From: Hirundichthys speculiger
Taxonomy: Eukaryota > Chordata > Actinopteri > Beloniformes > Exocoetidae
Direction of reading: 5' to 3'
NCBI GenBank assembly: GCA_018398805.1
Contig: JAGFBZ010000684.1
Location: 186,001-250,000 of the forward strand
DNA: 64,000 bases
Shown here: in pieces, positions 1-10,768 of the stretch
Layout of the letters: each line of letters begins with the position of its first letter
How positions within the stretch are numbered: the stretch's first letter is position 1
Position numbers and translations under genes: made by a program
Notes under the pieces: model-generated
What the model was told of the DNA's origin: nothing
Databases searched by the model: none
Seen by the model: only the letters and a program-made list of their open reading frames with translations

Positions 1-354
1 CTGATTGGTCAATTCTACATCGGCATCGTAGAAAAGAGCCCGTCATCGAAGAAATGAGGAAGTACCCACATCTGTACGATTCTCGTTCTCCACACTACAA
101 AGACAGCACAATATTCTAGTAATTCATGGAGGGAGATAGCGATGAATGTGGGTCTGGATACGGCCGAGACGGTGAGGAAGTGGAAAAAACGCAAGAGATA
201 AGTTTAGTAAGTTTAGCTAGTTCATGATTGTCCCTCTTGCGTTGTGGCGTGGAATAACATAGCGCAGACCGCGCTTCAAAATTGAGCATAAATCAAAAAT
301 AACTGCGGCATACCGGCGACAAGATAACTGCGACACATTGCCGCGAGAGTATAC
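1..354 (+). mobile_element. Fragment of a MADF-domain DNA transposon, cut by the window start
   Basis: This stretch matches, in opposite orientation, the internal part of the element at 25322-25942. On the plus strand it encodes a MADF-like start (residues such as EEMRKYPHLYD and SPHYKDS) that is broken by a one-base insertion near 110 and another extra A near 190, so it is not functional. Similarity to the second copy stops at about 354, inside the element rather than at a terminal repeat, and hAT sequence follows. MADF proteins are DNA-binding Myb/SANT relatives often carried by PIF/Harbinger-type transposons; that link is family knowledge. Confidence 0.7.
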
Positions 355-978
355 ATGGCCCTTAAAGCCGGCGTTTTCCACCACTGAATACGGTCTCAAA
401 TCCAGACAAATAAAATAGGAAATGGACTCCGTAATTTTCTGCGACCTAGGTGAAGTAGATGGAAACTTGTGGCAGCAACCACCTGGTTTGTTTCGGATCA
501 CGTCCGCAACTTCTTGGGCTAGCTCTCAGTTAGCATTACCTTGTCCGGGTGGTGACGTTTCAGGTGGGCTCGCAGGTTTGGTGGTATTTCCAGAGTACTT
601 CACGTTTGTGTGACACAGGCTTGCAAACCGCCATACTTTTGTATAAATCTTCGCTTTCCATTTTCTTTTTAAAACCGAACTGCTCTTACACATCTGCTTT
701 TAAGCACGCAGGCGCTGGGTTTATATTCGCCGCCATTCTGCTGACTGGCTCAACTCTAGCTGGAAGAGAAAGAAGCTGACTTCTGGATAACTGGTTAGAA
801 ATGCTCTACAGCGACACTAGTCGGCTGGAGGACTTAATGGCTCTTCCTGCACTTTGCAGGGACATGGAGGTTTTGAAGGGAGCTTAGAATACCGATACCC
901 GCAGCTGAAAAATCAATCCTCTCTGGGGAAATAAAATATCGATATATATCGCAAAATCAATAAAATGGCTCAGCCCTA
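355..978 (-). mobile_element. Degenerate ZBED-type hAT transposon, 5' part
   Basis: Read on the minus strand, the terminus is at 978 (plus-strand end CAGCCCTA). Further in, a BED zinc finger can be followed at about 630-538 through small frame breaks (KLCHTNVKYSGNTT, then NLRAHLKRHHPDK). At about 480-378 comes a hAT transposase segment with ITESISYFIC and DLRPYSVVENAGF. The terminal 120 bp match the short elements at 28045-28708 and 37345-37775, so this is probably a relic of the autonomous relative of those copies. Stops and frameshifts make it a pseudogene. The far end is replaced by the MADF fragment. Confidence 0.72.
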
Positions 979-3140
979 GTCATTACCAGTTGCTGCTGAA
1001 CAGACATGAAAATAAGTCCCATGTGATACGTCTTGCATGGTTTTCTGGTCTGCATAACAGCTGTTGTTCCTGGTGGAGGGGCTGAGTGGATATGCTGCAC
1101 CATATTTTGATAAGGATCCAACTGTTTTTCATTGTTTGCGCTGGCACAGACTTTGATCGTGTAAGAAAACAATTTCTTGGTGCCTGAAATCTGCTGGCCT
1201 CAGGCAAAATATGATTACATGTTTTTGTTTTCCCTCTCCCTGGCTGTCTTCCTCTTTCTTTTTTGTTTTTTTTTTTTTCATCCCAGCCCCTTTGTTTCAT
1301 GCCTGCACTTCCAGATTCTCCTCCTTCTCCTCTCTCTTTCTCTCTTTTTCCTCAAACCTCCTCGTTCTAATCGGCCTCATGCATCGTTGTGGAAATTGTT
1401 GAAATTTACCAACAGGATGTGTTTCCTGTTTGCTTCTCGTACCACTGATACCATCGACATGCTCTCACATCCTCCCTCAAGGCTAAATTTTGTCCAGTTG
1501 ACAAAAAAACCCAATGCCAAATCCATGATAAGTGTGCCTACACTTGTGCGGGGTGTTATTTCTGGACCAGACACCATCTGAATGAAGTCACTCCAGCTGT
1601 AGCAGAAATTAGGCCAAAGTGCATTTGGTATCATATGGTTAAAAATTCTTAAAATAGCACCCTTGTGCCCACTTTGGTGCGAGTTTCGTGTTTCATTACA
1701 GCTATCAACGTTTCATGACCCGGCTGCAGTCATATACGGCGAACGCTTTTGATTCCAGTTCATCTTAATGTGACCCGTGAATGTGTGTCAGTACGTTTAC
1801 TGTTGAAGCTTCCTGCAGAGAGAAATAGGAGTTGTGTCTTCAGACGCGAGGCCAAGTCTAACAATGCTGTTTCTCTCATCCTTCAGTCCTTTTGAAGAAT
1901 CTGCCTTTCATCCCCGCATAAAGCCGGTCGCATAACAGGCCTTTCTCACAAAAATAGTAACTCAGCCAAACGTCCAACTACAACAACAATATTCTATGAC
2001 CTCAGAAAATCTTTATACACAGTGTTTTGTAACAGATTCCACCCCAAAAATCTGCAAAACTTCCCCCTCACGTCTGTTTGGTTCCTCCTGCTTCCTCCTC
2101 GGGGCAAAGCATAAACTCAGGAAGGGGGATTGTTCATTGTGAGAGATCGGGACGTGACACGACGCCCCACGTTATGTAATTCCTGAGCTTGCCAGGCCCC
2201 CCCCCTGAGTGAAGCGCTGGGTTTGAAGGATAGTCCTTTGGACTGGCCCCTCTCATCAACACACCCAGGCTCTATGGGTATACATACGTGCAGGGATGTA
2301 CTGCACATGCACGCACACAACATGCACAAACATGGGAAGGCTGCCCTTTGATTTGATCTGCTGTGAACTTCAACAAAGAAAAAAAAAAGAACAATAATAA
2401 GGTGGAGAATAAACAGCGGAAGGATGCAAATGAAAATGGGAAAAAAAAAAAGTCATGATGGAAGCCATGTTGCAAGGACCAGAATGGTTAGTTTTCACCT
2501 CAATTTATTTGATAAATAAATAAATAAAAGATGCCAGAGCCTGCCTGCAAAGAGGGCACTTGCTATTAACCCCAGTGTAACAAAGAAAAACCTGCAACTC
2601 GCCAAGGGGGCGTCCACAACATGGTCATCACTGAATTAATATAAATGGAACCAAACAGCTAAAGAAATGATTATAATCCTGGATGCAGGCAAACAAATAC
2701 AGTTTTAACAAATACAGTGTCAATTTTGTATCAGAACTGAAAGGAAAACGTAACAACGGTGGCGGAAGAAACTGCCTCTGAACGCAACTAGTTAGGCACA
2801 CAACCAAAATGTTATTAGAAGCTTCACTTCTGTACACGTCTGGGTTGTTTTGTCTTGGACACCCTCGTATGAGTCATCACATAAAGCCCAGCCCAGTGTT
2901 GTGATTGGTTCGGTATGTTCTGTACCGGTGAAATGGCTGTGTATTTTAGATTGGCGCCACTCAAGTTGCACCCTGTTGAAGTGGCTAACAGAGGAGACAG
3001 TGGGACGATCAGGAACATGCGCGGATTTCAGATGATGCGGTTGAACCAAAGACTTCAGACAGATTGACAGAAGGGGGGTAGGAGTGCTTGCAGTAGTAGT
3101 AGTAGTTGCACAATACCTGAAAGTGAAAATTCTCCTTTCC
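979..3140. other. Gene-free stretch upstream of the visible myoz2 exons
   Basis: No exon, RNA gene or transposon could be recognised. There are pyrimidine-rich tracts near 1225-1370 and short A runs near 2380 and 2440. By position this is probably an intron of myoz2, because exons encoding the N-terminal half of myozenin 2 were not found here and must lie before the window. Open frames in this stretch lack splice signals and protein similarity that I can see. Confidence 0.5.
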
Positions 3141-3903
3141 TATTAGACCACATGTGTCAAACACAAGGCCCGCGGGCCAAATGTGGCCCGTCACGTCGTT
3201 TCATGTGGCCTTTGAGAGCTTGGGCATTATTAGCTTAAATTTTAAACCAATATTTTAAGACTTAAAATAAGCTTACGCCGCTTTAAAGCGCATATTGACA
3301 ATAAACTACATCTCCCGTCATGCATTTAGTCGTTACCCACAACGATAATGGTAGCTATGAGCAAGACGATTTTTCAGAACTAATGGATTTTAAGAAAAAC
3401 CTTTACAAACGAACCCCAACATGTCCAAAAAAAGAAATATTGATGCACAAGGAATGCAGTTTCATGAACGATGGGAAAACAATTACAAGTTTGTATCTCA
3501 AGGTGAAATAACAGTATGTCTTTTGTGTTATGAGGCGGGTGTCAGTCGTGAAAGAGTTTAATCTACGTCGGCATTTTGACAGCAAACACGGAGCTAAGTA
3601 TGCTAAATTTAGCCTGCAAGAAAAACAAAGAACGGCTTCCGCTTCTGAAACCAAGCTAATGGATACTCTCAGTGGTGTTTACCACAAACCCTGAATTTAA
3701 TAAAATAATGACTTAAATATTTGAAACTTGAATACATAATAAATACAGAAACCGGTTTTTAACAATATAATAAGGTGTAGTTTAATATATTTTGATTTTC
3801 ATTGCATTTTGTTACATTCATGCTGTCAATCAGGCCCTTCGAGGGAAACCATGATGCTGATGTGGCCCTCAGTGAAAATGAGTCTGACACCCCTGTATTA
3901 GAC
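3141..3903. repeat. 8-bp target-site duplication TATTAGAC around a hAT element
   Basis: The octamer TATTAGAC occurs at 3141-3148 and again at 3896-3903, directly bordering the two ends of the hAT element between them. A perfect 8-bp duplication is the expected signature of hAT integration and fixes the element borders. Confidence 0.9.
3149..3895 (+). mobile_element. hAT element related to the GTF2IRD2/SCAND3-type transposase, internally deleted
   Basis: The element is 747 bp. Its ends are imperfect inverted repeats: CACATGTGTCAAAC on the left and a right end reading CAGGGGTGTCAGACTC on the other strand. Inside, the plus strand encodes the start of a hAT transposase with a BED-like finger, CLLC at about 3517 and then RRHFDSKHGAKYAKF at about 3567-3610. 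A frameshift between the two halves, near 3541-3553, shows it is dead. The rest of the transposase is missing. It sits in the presumed intron just upstream of the penultimate myoz2 exon. Confidence 0.85.
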
Positions 3904-4161
3904 ACTAACTAACTGACACATAGATTTTTATTTTATTTTATTTTTTTAGCTCTTTTTAGTGCAGTGAAGTTCATCACCAGATGAGATGGCCTTTTATTGG
4001 TCAGAAGGATCGGCTTTACTTGGACACTGGGTTTATACGTTCCTGTGCTGTTAATTTATTGTTCCTATAAGTTCTCCTTTAATATCAAAACTATGTGAAG
4101 CAATACGAAAAGAGGAATAAAAGGCTCTCGATTCATGGCTGTGTCATATATTTTTACTCAG

Positions 4162-4345
4162 GATATGCAGGGCCTCTGAAAGACATCCCTCCAGAGAAGT
4201 TCAACAGCACCGCGGTGCCAAAGTCCTACCAGTCACCCTGGGAGCAGGCCATCATCAGTGACCCCGCCCTGGCAGACACGCTCATCGTACGAATGCCTGA
4301 AATGGAGCCGCGAGCAGACCGTCCAGGTTACAAAAGCTTCAACAG
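4162..4345 (+). CDS. myoz2: myoz2 penultimate coding exon
   Basis: The exon is preceded by a pyrimidine-rich acceptor ending TACTCAG and followed by a GTAACA donor. It is 184 nt, entering with two bases that complete a Gly codon and leaving after two bases of the Arg codon in KSFNR. It contains the myozenin core from [11 protein letters not shown] to the first SFNR. Near the end it has a run ([20 protein letters not shown]) that is less conserved. Confidence 0.93.
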
Positions 4346-6538
4346 GTAACAGCCTCAAAGACGGACGAGATGTTAATGTTGAAGTAAGACAGTCTTTGAA
4401 ATTACAGATTTAAAGAATCAAGAAGGTTTGCCCTGAATTATCAATAATTCATGATTTAGAGCTCAACGTACAGTTTTACCGCTGTCAGGACTTTTGTTTC
4501 ACATATTATTCCATTAAAATACAAGTTTGTTAAATGTTTGTTAGTAACTAAAAGTGAAGTCTGGCATTTTAACACACAGGACTGCAGATTTGGTGCTTTT
4601 TGTTGCCCTCATTCTCAGGTCTGTTTAAACATCGCCGTTTAAGTTAAACTCATATTGTGGGTTGTAAGATTGTGGACTGTTATACTGAAAAGTGTGAAAA
4701 GCCAGAAACAAACAAACTTAGACCAGATGAGTAACCTGAATGGAGCAAAACGCATCTCTTTGAGGCCTGACATCTACTTCACCTTCAGTTCAGGAAGAAC
4801 CAGAAAACTACCGGCAGAATCATTCATAATTAATTTTCTCTTGCTGATAGTTTGCTGTGTTGTAACACTTTGTTCCAGCAGTATAGAGGAATCAAACTGG
4901 TTCTTATAGACTTGGAAGATGATGTGGAGGGTATTCAGCAAGTTGAAATCTGCAACATCAACACTAGATGCCAATAAATGCTCTGAATTATGCATTTATT
5001 TTCAAAAGGATAACAAGCACATCGATCAAAAATAATTATTGGAGCTGATTAATACAAAAAGAGGTGTATACAGTGATCCCTTGCCAATTCGCGGTTTAAG
5101 TTCCACGGTTTTAGCTATTCGCAGATTTTTCAGAAATATATAATATAATTTGAAAAAAAATTTAAAATTGCGGAAACACACATTGTGCACATTCTCTCAC
5201 AGTGAAGAAATGCTGTGAGCCAGCCTGGCCCCTTTTAAGAAGGTAGCCTTATGGGTAATGGTGTGGCCTTATGGGTAATGGAGTGTGTGTGTCGTTGGAC
5301 GGCAGAAGAAAACGGGGTTAGATGAAAAGTGGAGTGAGCATCAACAGCAGCTCAGCGTGTATAGATTTATATTCTCTGTTAACCGACAGGAGCTGAACAA
5401 TACAACCTGTGTGATGTTACAAGTTCCTGCAGTGCCAGAATAAAGTGCCCGTTCCATGCAGAGAATACTGGACTTTTTGTTTTGTTGTTGTTAGCATGTT
5501 AGCTGCTAATTATGAGCCAAAAATAGCACAATACCAGCAGTTTGTTTACTACGGTTCAGAGACCAGAGGCTGTGAAGGTAACAGAAAGACCACAGTTGAG
5601 CCTTTGTCTTGTTTCGCTGCAGTGCCTCGCTACTTTTTTGGGGGTTTTAAACATATTTTAAACACATTATTGAGACTCGGGGGACTCCGGCTCCAGTTCG
5701 CGGACTTTGATTTTCGCAGGGGGGCGCCGGTCCCGATTAACCACGAAAAATAAAGGGATCACTGTATTCCAGAAGGCTGACACTTTTGGAATACGAATCA
5801 GAGATTTTCTTGAAGTTTATCCCTTGTGGCCATCTATGGTATTGCACCATGAGGCACTTCTCGCCTGGATACATACAGCACATCGTTTGTAATTCAGTCA
5901 AAAGTAAAACAGTAGTGTTCAGAAATGAGACACAGTCAGAGAGTTGGCTTTGCATTGTTAATTAAATCCAGGAAAGCTTTAGTTTGTGAACATCTGCTAC
6001 TGCAAGCTGCTGATTATTCCAGATTTTAACTGTAAGAGTGTGAGTGAAACCTTATTGCATATATAAAAAAAGGTGCGTTGTCGTCTTTCAAAGTTGACAT
6101 AACTTCACATTCATTTATTCCACGTGTAAATGCTTCTCAGTCAGAGAAGCAGGATGTTATGAGCAGTACATAAAAAACAAAATCTTACAATATATTTTGT
6201 CTTCTGGTCAAAGTCTTGACTTTAATTCGTTGCATCACTTCAAGTGCCGCTGCAGTTTCTCTCATTTAGCACATGATGGCTACAGTTAACACCGTCACTC
6301 TGTCGCCTCCAGGGTTGCAACTCCTTTTGGCGGTTTCGGCAAAGCACCCGCTCCTGCCCCCATCAAACCATTCCAGGCAGAGAGCCTCCTGGAGCTTCCA
6401 GCGGTCCAGGCGGACAGTCCGGTAAATCGTCCCTCCTTCAACAGATCTGCTCTGGGGTGGGTGTCATCGGGTGGCTCGCCTGCATTCCCAACTGTCCCCC
6501 TCGAGCCTTCGCTCGTCCCTGAGTCGGACGACCTTTGA
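4162..6538 (+). CDS. myoz2: Myozenin 2 (calsarcin-1), 3' part: last two coding exons
   Basis: Myozenins are Z-disc proteins of striated muscle that bind alpha-actinin, filamin C, telethonin and calcineurin. Two exons are visible. The first (4162-4345) carries a [12 protein letters not shown] core and [10 protein letters not shown], both diagnostic for myozenins. The second (6313-6538) begins [11 protein letters not shown], has a second SFNR motif, and ends PESDDL before TGA. This end fits the E-[ST]-[DE]-[DE]-[VL] ligand by which myozenins bind PDZ domains of ZASP-type Z-disc proteins. The join is phase-consistent (AG|G encodes the Arg of SFNR). The 5' exons are outside the window. Next to usp53 on the same strand, as in mammals, which favours myoz2 over myoz1 or myoz3. 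Compared with mammalian myozenin 2, the stretch between the two SFNR motifs is shorter and differs. The a/b paralogue cannot be decided. Confidence 0.92.
4346..6312 (+). other. myoz2: Last myoz2 intron
   Basis: This GT-AG intron of 1,967 bp holds the Tigger-like element at 5071-5764 and otherwise AT-rich sequence with no other recognised feature. Confidence 0.85.
5071..5764. mobile_element. Non-autonomous Tigger-like (Tc/mariner superfamily) element
   Basis: Inverted ends read CAGTGATCCCTTGCC on the left and, on the other strand, CAGTGATCCCTTTATT on the right. Both are bordered by TA (5069-5070 and 5765-5766), the expected Tc/mariner duplication. The wording around both ends (a GATCCCTT start, then a CGCGGTT/CGTGGTT block) resembles Tigger-type elements. 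Inside there is no transposase. Two copies of a short unit with CCTTATGGGTAATGG lie in tandem near 5245-5282. Confidence 0.82.
6313..6538 (+). CDS. myoz2: myoz2 last coding exon
   Basis: The acceptor is CCTCCAG; the first base completes the Arg codon of SFNR. The coding part runs to TGA at 6536-6538. It encodes [20 protein letters not shown], a second SFNR block with ALGWVSS, and the acidic C-terminus VPESDDL. Confidence 0.93.
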
Positions 6539-6776
6539 GCCTTTGAGAAGTCACACGGGGATGCTGTCTACGTATTTGCTTCATCTGAGGTTATTGTGGG
6601 CGGGATGATATTTCTTTTAGAGCGGAGTCGGATGAGAGAAAGCATCCTGTTGGGTGTTGCTGGTTCAGTTTAGCCTGTGTGCTGCATCTCTTGGTTTTCC
6701 AGTGACATCCATATTTGCACTGCATGGAAAAATAAATATATCACCTACAGTAAGACGAAAAAGTACTGGAATAAAG
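6539..6776 (+). other. myoz2: myoz2 3' UTR with poly(A) signals
   Basis: After the stop there is ordinary non-coding sequence with AATAAA at 6731-6736 and again at 6770-6775. Either could direct cleavage; the true end cannot be decided from sequence. Confidence 0.6.
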
Positions 6777-7594
6777 AAAATATGTTTTATAATATTGTGC
6801 AAACACAAACTTTTTTGTCAATAAAGTTGTGCTGAATGCAGTAGAAAAGAAAATCCTGCAATTTTTCTTTTGTTTTCTTTTCCGTTTGCAATTTTCTGTC
6901 TGACAATGTTAATACGATTATTATTACGGAGTACTTCAGTCTGCAAATTTCAAACACATTTAACAACATGCCCCAGGGGGGGAAAAAAGTATATTGTTTT
7001 AAAAATTGCTTCTCTGACTTTCCTGAGTGGATGATACTGATGCCTGTGAGCAGTAGACCTATGCATCCCATCACAATCTGTATCCTGTTAGATGCCATAG
7101 ATACATGCGAACCGCTGCTACATGCCTCAAGGTTACACTGCTTGACAAATCGAATCTGCTTCTCTGACATGAGCGACTTGACTGATGCCTCTTTCACCTT
7201 TCGGCGACGCCCGGTGGAAAGGAGTGGGTCCTGATGGGGGAGCAGCTTGATGAGCTGTGCCCACTGTTTATTTGCCTTCCTGTACACTCCAGTACAGAAT
7301 AATTTTTCACATGCGTAACAGGCCTAATGTGCTGATTATGCTCAACGCATCACTCACGGCGCCAGCATATTGTGGCTCCAGCACGGCAATGTAACGGGGC
7401 TTGAGGCAGGCTGCAGCCACTGCAGTGTTCATTCTGAACAATAGGAGTCACCACTGAAATCTACTGTACACGAAGACTCTTTATAACAAACGTGCACAAT
7501 TCCACAAAGGCCAGGATTTTGGAATACATTTTTTTTTTTTTTTTTATTTAAAAAAAAATCACAATTTTTTTTTTTTTTTTTTTGATGTGATGTG

Positions 7595-7629
<35 letters not shown>

Positions 7630-8328
7630 AAAGAATTCTCATTTCACAATCCCATTTCACAATAAAAGGTTTTGGAGAAAATTGAAATTTTATGACAAAA
7701 ATGCACTTTTCTTTTTACAACAAAAGTTGTAACATTGTGAAATTTGCCATTTTACCAAAAGAAAAATGGTCTAGTCCAGAAACTAGATTGAAATCTGACA
7801 ACACATCTGGTTGAGAAAGCAAAGAATAACCGGCCCTTTGACTGTAACCATGGTGATGAAGCAGCCCGGGATGACACAGAGGTTGACACCCTTGATGGAC
7901 ACCATGAACCTTTCTGAACGTCTCCAGACTTCAGACTAGCTCTTGCTGATGCTAGTCAATTGTTAGCTCCACTAATTCTTAACAGCGCTATACGAATGTA
8001 TTTAGCACACAGAGCAGAGCAGGATGGTTAGATAAAGAGCAAGCAGTGCTATGTGTTTCTGACTCAGTGTGAACCACATAAGGCAGTTTTAAACAGTTAA
8101 AATAGCTGAGCGTTTACTTTGTAATAACTATAAAGCAGCAGTAATGTTGGATTCTGAAGTTGAGGTAGGTGGGGTTTCTCTGACTTTCCCAGTTGGACTT
8201 TCTCAAAGAGATCTCAGCTAAAATTTAGACCAGGAACTTGGAAATTCTGACTTCCAAGTACAAGCGAAGTGCACAATACGTATTTACATCAACCGCCATA
8301 CCAGTATGCAGTACATATAGCGTACATA
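6777..8328. other. Intergenic DNA with long T/A homopolymers
   Basis: No gene is seen. From about 7530 to 7630 there are three long T runs separated by A-rich and TGTGATTT spacers, which may be an old poly(A)/poly(T) tail pair or a collapsed low-complexity tract. The remainder shows no recognised element. Confidence 0.5.
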
Positions 8329-8751
8329 CAGTGGTCTCCAACCCCCGGGCTGTGGACTGGTACCTGGCTGTGGATCAATTGGTACCGGGTCGCACAAGAA
8401 AAAATTAGTTTTTTTGTTTTATTTTTTTTATATGAATCTGAATGAGCTTTTATTTTGAAAAATGACCGGCTTCTCTCGGTTACATCTCGGTCACTTGAGC
8501 GCCAAAATTTAACCCAGCTAGCAAAGACGTCTTTGAAAATTTTCCTTGTAAACGGGAAAACGCACAGTGAAGAGAAAGAAGAACAGCCTATGACTTAAGA
8601 AAAAGAAAGCTCTTAACAGAAAATACCAGGAGTCCTACTTAAAATATGGATTTATCACGACAGGTGATTCCAACGTACCAAGCCAGCTCTGTCCACGGTA
8701 AAATTGTCAAGCGTTGACTGGTCCGCACTTACAAAAAGGTTGTGGCCACTG
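8329..8751 (+). mobile_element. Degenerate hAT element, ZBED5/FAM200-like remnant
   Basis: The left end CAGTGGTCTCCAACCCCCGG and the right end (other strand CAGTGGCCACAACC) are imperfect inverted repeats of a common fish hAT type. A plus-strand trace at about 8615-8690 can be read, with frame changes, as a KYGFITTGDS-like motif found near the start of ZBED5/FAM200-type hAT transposases. No clear 8-bp duplication was found, so the borders are less certain than for other copies. Confidence 0.6.
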
Positions 8752-10067
8752 CTCTATATTATACAGACAGGATGTAAGATGCTGTTTCAAAAATGGGCCG
8801 ATTTTTTTTTTTACTTTTAAGCCTTTTTTTTTCATGTTTTTGTCACATTTAGAATAACTCTACCTTCTTAGGTGAGTCAGTGGGTAATAGAGATGCCCGT
8901 AGCGACTGAGTTCGAAACTCTTTCATGAGCAGCATGTTTGGCACAAGTTACGAAACCTAGGAGGTGCACAAAAGCATGAATCAATACTCGAGCATCAGGT
9001 GCGCCTGGTACCGTGGCTTTAATTTAGGCATGTGACCAAAAATATTTCAGCTTGAGCAAACAGGCAAGTTTATTGCAGGCCGAGAGGTTCAAACTGAAAT
9101 ATTTGTTTCATTATTTATTTATTTTGCCATGAATAAATGAGTGTGGAAAATATAATAATAATCATGAAAATACTAGTGTTTCTTTACTCTACGACCAAAA
9201 AAACTACTTAGTGGATGAATCCAGAGGTCTTTTCCAGTCTTTTTTGTCCCCCCTTTATCTAATTCCACATAGGCTAAAACCCTGAATGAGTAAATCCACA
9301 AACTACACGGTTAAATCCATGCATTTGACCTGTGACCACAGATTAAGTTGTGATACCGGGAGATTTAAGCTGTCCCAGTAACTATAGATCTGGTGTTTAT
9401 CCCTTGTGATGTCTATACATTTAACGGCAACAAGCCCGACTGAAAATGTTACGAAAGGAAAGATGCTCTCAAAGTGCATAAGATGATGGACAGAGGGGAG
9501 CAGTAGAGGTTCATACAGAGGGATTACTGTTATGAAGGCCCAGCTGTCACTTTAAGTAGGCTAAACTTGTCAGTCACTGTGACAAGGGGTTAAATAACAC
9601 ATTAGTAGCATATGACTGAGCTTTGGCGTCGTGTTTGTGAGGCCAGTTTAAGACAGTGTTCTTCATAAGACGTCTTCGGTTGAAGTGACATTTTTTTAAC
9701 TCTTGGTTCCTCTTTTTTTTTTTTTTTTAGCTGAGTTTCTCTTCCCTCAAATGAATTTGAAGGAATACTTTTAGGAAGTTTCATCCAGCTCTGCCGGTCT
9801 CCCATCCCTACCGTTGGCAAAAACCACCCAAGTAACGCTGCATTCCAGCAGCCGAAGAAAAACAAATGGGAGGTGGAAAAATGATGTCATTTCTCAGGTC
9901 AACTAGAGACAAGGTGTGTTCTCAAAAGCTTAACTCAGAGGGCAAAGTGCCAGTCAAAGCTCTACCTGAATACAGACAATAATAACAAAGCAACGCTTCT
10001 GCTTCACATCGACTTATCAGTAACTTATTGCTTCCACTTACTTATGACTTGTGTTTTCACTGACTAT
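8752..10067. other. Intergenic DNA, no recognised feature
   Basis: AT-rich single-copy-looking DNA. I see no exon, RNA gene or transposon border here. Confidence 0.45.
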
Positions 10068-10760
10068 TAGGGGTGAGTATTGGCAAGGACCTCACAATAC
10101 GATATGTATCATGATACTTGGGTCACGATATGATATTATCATGATACAATATTGTGATGATATCACATCGTGATGATATCGTATCATGATGATATGTATC
10201 GTCATGATATGTATCGTCATGATAACGTATCATAATACTTGGGTCACAATATGATATTATCACGATACAATATTGTGATAATATCGTATTGTGGTAATAT
10301 ATTGTGATAGTTGGGTCACGATATGATATTATCACGATACAATATTATAGTGATAATATTGTATTGGAATAGTTGGGTCACGATATGATGTCACGATACA
10401 ATATTATAGTGATAATATCCCATCGTGATAATATCGTATCATACTTGGTTCACAGTACGATATTATCACGATATCGTGATATTAAAATAAAAAGTAGAGA
10501 TGAAAAATCAAGTTGCTATATATGTTCATCAGATGATATTGATCATTCGGAGGACAAATTGAGTCAAAACTATTTGCTTCAAAACAACCTATTTATTGTT
10601 TATTATTAGTGTTTTTGCACATTTAAATTTTAAACAATTTAAATGTAAAAATTAAACAATTTTCCTAAAAAATTGATATTAGGAGCTGAAAAATCAATAT
10701 TATTTTGGGCGGCCGAAAATCGTGATTATTGCCAAATCGATTTTTTTTTTCACACCCCTA
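10068..10760. mobile_element. Non-autonomous hAT with an expanded ATATCG-type internal satellite
   Basis: The ends are TAGGGGTGAG and CACACCCCTA. Flanking octamers are CTGACTAT (10060-10067) and CTGACTAA (10761-10768), a 7 of 8 match. From about 10115 to 10480 the element consists of tandem, imperfect units of roughly 40-70 bp built from GATATTATCACGATAC-like and CACGATATGATATT-like blocks. The unique part at about 10490-10590 (AAAATCAAGTTGCTATATATG and following) matches the copies at 29576-29937 and 58372-58645 in the other orientation. It encodes no transposase. Confidence 0.82.
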
Positions 10761-10768
10761 CTGACTAA

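Noticed and set aside
7525..7635. Stacked T and A runs as a possible hairpin RNA or retroposon tail
   Set aside because: Low-complexity sequence pairs with anything; no duplication or body could be assigned.
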